From: Ophiocordyceps camponoti-saundersi (nom. inval.)
Taxonomy: Eukaryota; Ascomycota; Sordariomycetes; Hypocreales; Ophiocordycipitaceae
Assembly: GCA_003339415.1 (NCBI GenBank)
Contig: PDHQ01000528.1
Span: 1 to 17,615, forward strand
DNA length: 17,615 nt
Direction: 5' to 3'
Below the pieces are notes generated by a model. The model made no database searches. It saw only the letters and a program-made list of their open reading frames with translations, and was not told where the DNA came from. Position numbers and translations under genes: made by a program. Numbering within the stretch: position 1 is the first letter of the stretch; the number at the start of each line of letters is the position of its first letter. Of the stretch, positions 10,290 through 17,615 are shown in pieces.

Positions 10290-13200
10290 AAATTCGGAGA
10301 AATATAAGCTATAGCTAAGAAAAATTTTATTTTAATTTAAAATTTAAGCTAAAGCTATATTTATAAGAATATAGTTAAGGTAAAGAACGCTTTAAGGGGT
10401 ATTTATACTAAGGTTATAAAAGAGGTAAAAAAGGCGGAGGAAAAGGGGGGGGAGATATCTATCTTTATACTTAAGTTAATCTACGCTACCTTAAAATAAG
10501 TTAATATTTATATTAATTAATAGATTTTAAGCTTTATAAGTATAGCTTATAATATATTAAATTTAAGTAAAAAGGTAATAATAGTATTTAAAAAGCTAAG
10601 AGAGCTAGCTTAGGCTTCGCTTAAAGTAAAAGTAAATATAACTTATAAGGTAAGTAAGATATATAAGCTAGTAATAACGAAGCTTACTAAGGTAGCGCTT
10701 ATAGCGCTTTTAAAAAGTAAAGGTAAAAGATAAATATCTCTTATTATAATTTAAACGCGCCTTACTAAAAAAAAGGCCCGCGCTACGCTTAAGATTTTTA
10801 TAATTATATTAAATATAAATAATAATAATAATAACTTATTACTTATTTTTATTATTAACTTAAAGCGTTTATATCTTACTAAGATATATTTTAGGGAAAA
10901 TAAAAAAAAGAGCTTACGCTAAGTTAATTTCGGCGATAATAAAGTTCTAAAGTTAGAGGCTATATTAGCGCTAAATATAATAAAGATAAGCTTAATTAGT
11001 AAGGGGGTAGCTAAGTTACTTATAATAAAAGAGACTCTAGTTAAAGCGGCGGCTATTATAATAGCTACTAATACTTACGCGGCTATAATAAACTATAATA
11101 TTATTATAATAAGGATAGATTTAGCTAAGTTTTATATCTTTTAAATATTTAAAGTTACCTTACCTTAAGTTACTTAATAGCTTAGTATTAGCTAGAAGTT
11201 TTAGTTATTTAGTTTTTAATATAACTTACTTTTTACTAACTTAAAATTACTAAAAAAATATAAACTTAGGCTATACCTTAGCGGAGTATTAAGGAGGCGT
11301 AAGGGGCTTTACGGTTATAAGCTATCGCCGAAATATCTAGAGATTTTAAAGTTAAATAAGTTATTTTTTAATAAAAATAATAAACTAACGCTAACGATAA
11401 TTACCTTTAATAGTACGCGGCCCGCTATTATGCCGGATCTTATTATTACTTTAAGCTTATTTTAGCGATAAGTAACTTTACTTAAGCTAGTTATTACTTT
11501 AAGCTTATTATAATAATAAGCGACCGCTTTATAGCTAACTATTACGCTAAACTTATTATAAGCTATTATACTAATAATAACTCTAAGTAAAATATAGCTT
11601 ACTTTAAGTCTTAGTAGCTTTACGCTAAGTAAACTTATATTATAGGGCTAGTATTAGTTTATAGTTACTCTTACTAATAAGGTAGCTAGAAAAGTTAAGG
11701 AGTTATTAGATAAAGAAGAAGATAATAACTTAGACCTAATAAATATAAATTCCTTTAAGATATAAAGTAGATTATAAATAGGGCGGGTAAATTAATAATA
11801 TTATAATTATAATAATTTATATAAGATAAGGCTATATTTAACTTTAGTTAAACTTAAAAGTATTAATATAAAGTATATTAGTAAGCTAAAACTAATATAA
11901 GTTAGTATATTAGAATATTTACTTTATAATTATAATCGCTAATAAATAGTAGTTAAGCTTTAATTATAGTCCGGTATTAAAGGAGATAAGCTAAGGTAGT
12001 TTATAACGCTATTTAACTAATTAAAAATATTAAAAGAGTAAATAGTAAGTATTCTCTAATTTAGTTCCGTATTAATATAAAAGGGAGATTATTTCTAATA
12101 CGCGCTTATAAAAAAGAAACTCTTTAAAACTAATTTTACTTATATAAAGTTACGTAATTATAATATTAATATATTTTAGTAAGTTTCTATATCTTTTAAG
12201 CGATTTTATTTTATTAAAATAAAGCGGGAAATTAGAAGGAAATAAAGTAAGCTTAGAATATCTTATATATAGTTAGTTTTTAAAATCCTCCTATTATATT
12301 TTCTAATCCTAATAGAGAAAATTTATTATAAACTTCTTATTTAAAGGTAATATATCGCGTCTTATCTATATTTTAATTTAATATATATATTCCTCTAATA
12401 GCTACCTAGCTTTTTATTATTTTATTAATTAATAAGGGGGGAAGCGCGATAGGAACCTTAAGATATTTCTAAAAGCAGTCTAAATCTTATCTAATATTAT
12501 TATATCTTCTAAGTAGCGGAGGGTATTAATCTTCCTTTTATTTAAGTAAAAATTAAATAGAGGAACTTAGGACTTAGCCTTAAAGTAATAAATAAGCGTA
12601 GCTTTATAAGCTTTAAGTACTATTCTAAAATATTATAACTATTCTAATTTTAAAGCTTTAGCTAAGCTTAGTAAGTTATTATTTATAAAAGTAATAATAT
12701 AAAATATAATAGTAATATACGCGATAAGTAATTAGATAACTTTTATATAAAATTTATAAGCTTAAGTAAGGGGGTAACTTTAAGTAAAAGCGGATAAAAA
12801 GGAAAAGATAAGGTTTTAATAAAAAAGCTTAATATATATAATTTATAAATAAGGTTTCTATTATAGCTACTAATAAATTTAAACGCTTAGGAGTCTTATT
12901 TTAGAAATAAGGTAAATTTAGTAATTTTTTAGTTAGACTAAGTCTATTTTTAAAATATATTTCTAAGAAAAATATATAAGCTTATTTTTCTTTAGCTTAA
13001 ATTTTATATTATAATTACGCGCTTATTATTCGTATATTACCTATATAGCTTAGAGCTATCTTATAGTTATCTTAAAGTTAAGCTTAATATTAAGGAGGTT
13101 TATATTATTTATAAAACTAATTACTTATATTCCTTTTTTATATATTAGCTAGTTATAAAGCGGGGCTATATATAAGATAAATAAAATAATAAAAAATAGC

Positions 13201-15542
13201 AAATTTTAAGGAACTCTAATCTTAATTTAATATAATTCCGAAATCTTATTATTAAAGTAAAGTTAGGAGGTATAATCTTATAAATAGCTACTAAGGAAGG
13301 CTAAGATCTAATTTAAAAATCTTAAATATTTAAGTTTAGCGATAAGTTTATTATAATATATAATATTAAACGCTCCCTTAATATTAAGTTATAGGAAAGA
13401 TATTACTTTTTTCCTAGCTTAAGTAACTTAAATAAGCTTAGTAATTATAAGAATAGTTAGCTTTATAAACTAATTCCGCTTATTACCTATCTAGCTTTTA
13501 AAAAGGAGTTAGTATAACTCCGCGGCCTTAGTAATTTATTATCTTACTATAATCTTTAGGATTTTACTTAAGTAATATAGTAAAAATATAAGCTTATAAG
13601 TACTTACCTTTTAGTAAGCTTTTAGTTTTTTTCTAAACTTATATAAGATAATTATAATAGCGGATTATAGCTAAGGTAAAAAATAATTAAATTATATATA
13701 TACTTAGAAAATTATAGCTAGCTAAGTAATAAAGATAAGGTAATATATTTTAAAAAATTTAGCGGGAATATTATTTACTTTAGCTACTTTTTAAGAGGTT
13801 ATTAACTTAAATATTATAAAAATATTAGTTAAAGTAATCTTAATATTAATAAAGAACTTAAGTTTAAGCGGTTTAATATTAGTTAAGGGCACGCTATAAA
13901 GTTAAGGAAAAAACTAATTAGCTAAGATATTAGCTTTAGCTATATAGCTATTAGCTTAAGATTTATTAATTATCCTTAATATAAGAAAATAAACTAAATC
14001 TTAAGGGAGATTATTTTAGATATAAGCTTAATACTTAATATATTAAAACTTAAAAAATAAGCTAATAATAGTATAAAGGAAAGATTACTAATAAGTATAT
14101 TTTACTAAGTTTACGGGTATCTTTTAGGTAAAAGCTATCTTTTAAAGCTATTATTAAAAAGAGTCCGAAAAGAGGAACTTATATTTACGCTAAGCTTACT
14201 TAGCTACTTAAGTAACTAAGGCTATAGTTAGGGTAAATTACGCCTTTTTATAAGAATTAGAAAAAGCGATAAATAGTACTATTTAATTAATAATAAATTA
14301 TAGTTTTTAGTAAAGTTAGTTAAAGGCGTTATTAATCTTTTTTAAGTTAGTAAAAGGGGAAGGTAAAAGGGTAATTTTAGTTAAGGATTTATAGTAAACT
14401 AAGTTTAAGTCCGCTTATCTTTATTATAAGCGCGGTATACGCGCTATTATAAATATAAGGATATTAACTATAAGAGATTAAAAGATATAGTTAAATTTAA
14501 TAAAATTAAGGTTTAGATTAATATAATATATATATAAGTTCGCTATAGCTTAGACTAAGTTTAGTATATTATTTTTATATTTATAAAAGATTTAAGTATA
14601 TTCTCCTTTTAAGGTAAGGAGTTAAAGTTATAGCTTAATTATTTTATAAATTAGCTAATTTAAGTTATCGGAAAGCCTCTTATAATAGTCTTAAAGCGGG
14701 TAATATAAGTTAAAGTTACTAATTAGAATATAGTTAAGGTTTAGGGGAAAGTCTTAAAAAATTAAAAAGCTACCGCTATAAGGAGTATTAAAAAGAGAGT
14801 AGATAAAAATAAACTAAAGTTTAGAATAGAAAATAATATTTATTTAATCCTCCCCTATTTCTAAGAATTAAGTAAATATATTATATCTTTTATAAATATA
14901 AACTAAAATATAGCTACTATTATAAATAAGGCAGTAAGGCAAAGTCTTAAGTAAAGGAGGCTTAGCGCTAAGGTAGCTAATAGTTTCCTAGAGAGTAATA
15001 ATATTATAATTTAATTTATTACTAAATACTAGCTTAGCTAGCTTAGTATACTTATTTATATTTTAAAAAAAGACTTTTATAAATATAAGGAAATAGTTAT
15101 AGTAATATTAGTTTCTTCGCTATAATTTTTTTATAGCTTAGTTATAAATCTTATCTAAGTTTAAGCTAAGGCTAAGGTAATTAGTACTTTTACGCTTTTT
15201 TAGATAGTAAAGTTAAGTTAAATTAAAAATAAAGCTAGTTTATCGATAATTTATATAAGTAAAACGCTATCTATATCTTAGGAGAGGGAGGTACTCTAAG
15301 CTTATTAAATAAAGCATTTTATTATCTTAGGGGTATTCTTAATTACTTATATCTTAGTAGCGGGGCAGCCCCCTCTAAAGTTTAAAAGTTATCTATATTT
15401 TCTTCTAATAATAAATTAGCTTAGGGATATATTATATATAATAACGTCCTTAGTTATTATTAATTTCGTTAGTTATAAAATAAACTATAAGCTAAGCTTA
15501 GTAAATCTAACTAATTATCTCTTATAGTAAGCTCTCGCTTAA
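10290..15542 (+). pseudogene. Very long unrecognised coding relic (about 1750 codons)
   Basis: One frame (codon starts divisible by three) runs about 5.25 kb in which the stops are TAA or TAG, never TGA, as expected if Gln and Trp codons were converted by RIP. Many stretches look like protein: KEVKKAEEKGGEISIF near 10415, FRENKKKSLR near 10895, RRRKGLYGYKLSPKYLEILK near 11295, KLRKKLIS near 13900, LLKRVRKEELIFTLSLLSYL near 14155 and GKLRLFIRIRKSDK near 14230. The only ATG in frame is at 11430. I find no reverse transcriptase, integrase or transposase motif. Near 15355-15470 a GQPP followed about 20 residues later by RDIL and then SYK (possibly SHK) faintly resembles the GQPARGTE...HK block I recall from large fungal repeat-encoded proteins, but the key Arg is not visible. 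Shadow frames also read partly open, so coding status is an inference. Confidence 0.45.
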
Positions 15543-16650
15543 TTTTAGTACTTAATAGTAATAAGGTAAAGCTTAAACTATATAAGGTAATTTTTAATAT
15601 AAGAAATATAATAAAATAAATATCCTCTAATTTTAATATAGTAATTATCCTTATTTTTATAATTAGTTACTTTATATTTATTATAAAGCTTAGAGTATTT
15701 ATATATTTTAATAATATATTTAAAATAATAATAATTATAATATTATTAAAGGCGGACCGTATTTAAGAATAGCTTCGTACGAAAAATTTAAGCGTTAATA
15801 GCTAGCTTATTATTATAAAGTTTATTAATATTTATTAATAATTTAAAGCTAATAATAACTACTATCTTAATAAATCTAAGCTAAGGCTTAAGCGCTTATA
15901 AATAAGCTATAAGTATATTATTAACTTATATTATCTTATTAAAAAAATTATTATATTCCCTAATAATAAGGTTTATAGGAAATCCCTTAATAATAATATT
16001 ATAAATTTTATTTATAATAGTTATCTTATCGCTAAAAATAAGCGTAACTTAGCTTAGGTCTAAAATAAAAATAGCTATATCTTTATTAAAAGTAAGTTTA
16101 ATATCCCTACTATTAAGGTAATATATAGCTAAATATAAGTTAAAGTAAATAGCGGTATTAATAGCTTATATAATATTATATATTATCTTATTTATAATAT
16201 TATTTATTATATCTACTAAGTAAATAATAATTTCCTTCTTATAATATAAGGAAAGTTTTTTTTTTAAGTTATATAGTAAAATTAAAGCTAATATAACTTA
16301 TACTTATATTTAATATCCTCCTTATTTCGTTATCTTTAAGTATAATAATTTACGAAAAATAATAATAATAATATTTTTAATTTCCTTATACGTAATATAA
16401 TTAATTTTAGTTTAGATTTAATCTAATTTAAATTCCTTATAAGCTATTATTATAGCTTAAGCTACGTAGAATATATTAGCTAATATAATACTTAATAATT
16501 AATAATATAGTTTTTTCTTATTTTTATTAACTAAAACTTATAATAATTTTTAATTATATTTAGTATATTTTCTATTAGAGTTAAGATTTCTAAATTAATA
16601 TATAAATAAATTTAACTTATATTTAAAGCGTATTATAATTTTAGTTTTTT
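15543..16650. other. AT-rich region after the long relic, unassigned
   Basis: The frame of the upstream relic can be continued through here, but its content collapses to Ile, Leu, Tyr and Asn, so it may no longer be coding. A 10-bp palindrome (ttcgtacgaa) is at 15774-15783 next to a small GC-bearing patch (ggcggaccgt, 15751-15760). No RNA gene or recognisable domain is seen. Confidence 0.4.
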
Positions 16651-16775
16651 TACGAAAATTTCTTCCTCCTCCGCTACGGTCGCGACTACCCCTAGCCGGA
16701 ACTTAGCTAGGTATAGCCCTACTCCGAATTAAATAGCGAATCCGATACCGCTAATATCTTACCTTTTTCTTTTAG
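16651..16775. other. GC-richer patch, CpG-rich
   Basis: About 125 bases are rich in CpG (gctacggtcgcgac, tagccgg, ccgaatt, gcgaatccgataccgc) and embedded in AT-rich DNA. They keep CpG while having no CpA or TpG inside, showing how specific the mutation was. I cannot tell whether it is a former exon or a different repeat unit. Confidence 0.5.
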
Positions 16776-17490
<715 letters not shown>

Positions 17491-17520
17491 TTTATAATTA
17501 TATTTTACTTTTTATATATT

Positions 17521-17555
17521 TTATAAACTCCGCGCTTATAGTAACGCGGATATAA
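17521..17555. repeat. Imperfect inverted repeat (hairpin)
   Basis: ttata-aac-tccgcg is followed by a 10-base spacer and then cgcgga-tataa. The arms pair over 11 bases with a 3-base bulge, the core being the GC-rich 6-bp stem 17529-17534 with 17545-17550. No T run follows, so it is not a bacterial-type terminator. Its role is unknown. Confidence 0.55.
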
Positions 17556-17615
17556 ACTTCTTATTCTTATATTATAAGCAGACTCCGCTCCCTTTATTAC
17601 TTTATAGCGATAATA

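Noticed and set aside
11386..11400. YADD-like string in ctaacgctaacgat
   Set aside because: In the coherent frame this reads LTLTI, and neighbouring reverse transcriptase motifs are missing.
10290..15542. Tad1-type LINE ORFs
   Set aside because: The GC-rich leader, long frame and TAA tail suggested a LINE, but I could not find an endonuclease or a reverse transcriptase motif set (such as the YADD box) in the frame.
10290..15542. Starship captain (DUF3435 tyrosine recombinase)
   Set aside because: I looked for its conserved blocks, including the RG and YxxRR-type motifs, and did not see them in order.

Overview
The window reads as AT-rich, transposon-derived DNA from a filamentous ascomycete (Pezizomycotina) that has been almost saturated by repeat-induced point mutation (RIP). 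The main evidence is dinucleotide content. CpA and its complement TpG are nearly extinct: I count about 38 in 17.6 kb by eye, where several hundred of each would be expected. TpA is everywhere, while CpG, CpT and CpC survive. As a result there is no TGA, only three ATGs on the + strand and six on the - strand, and TAA/TAG stops in every frame. No intact gene is present. Everything coding-like is a relic, read here by allowing TAA/TAG to stand for former Gln/Trp codons, Ile for Met/Thr, Leu for Pro/Ser, Val for Ala and Tyr for His/Cys.

Layout. 1-126 is a perfect (TAA)42 array. 377-586 and 1943-2152 are a 210-bp direct repeat that differs only by transitions and encloses a weak coding relic (1349-1941). 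2153-2770 is AT-rich spacer with a short GC-rich minisatellite and a polypyrimidine tract. 2771-9095 is a complete but dead Ty1/copia LTR retrotransposon on the - strand, with 430-bp LTRs, a TTATT target duplication, and a pol region whose reverse transcriptase and RNase H motifs can still be followed. 9101-9554 is spacer. 9555-9900 is a GC-richer island with foldable segments. 10290-15542 is a very long unrecognised + strand frame, broken as far as I can see only by RIP-type stops. 15543-17370 is AT-rich with one GC-richer patch. 17371-17490 is a second perfect ATA/TAA array of 40 units. A small hairpin lies in the last 100 bases.

The parts do not work together as a living system. They are best understood as nested or adjacent repeats inactivated by one mutational process, probably in constitutive heterochromatin. 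The most informative points are the copia pol identification, the GCA/TGC context of the surviving CpA/TpG sites, the asymmetric RIP damage along the two LTRs, and the long uncharacterised frame on the right.
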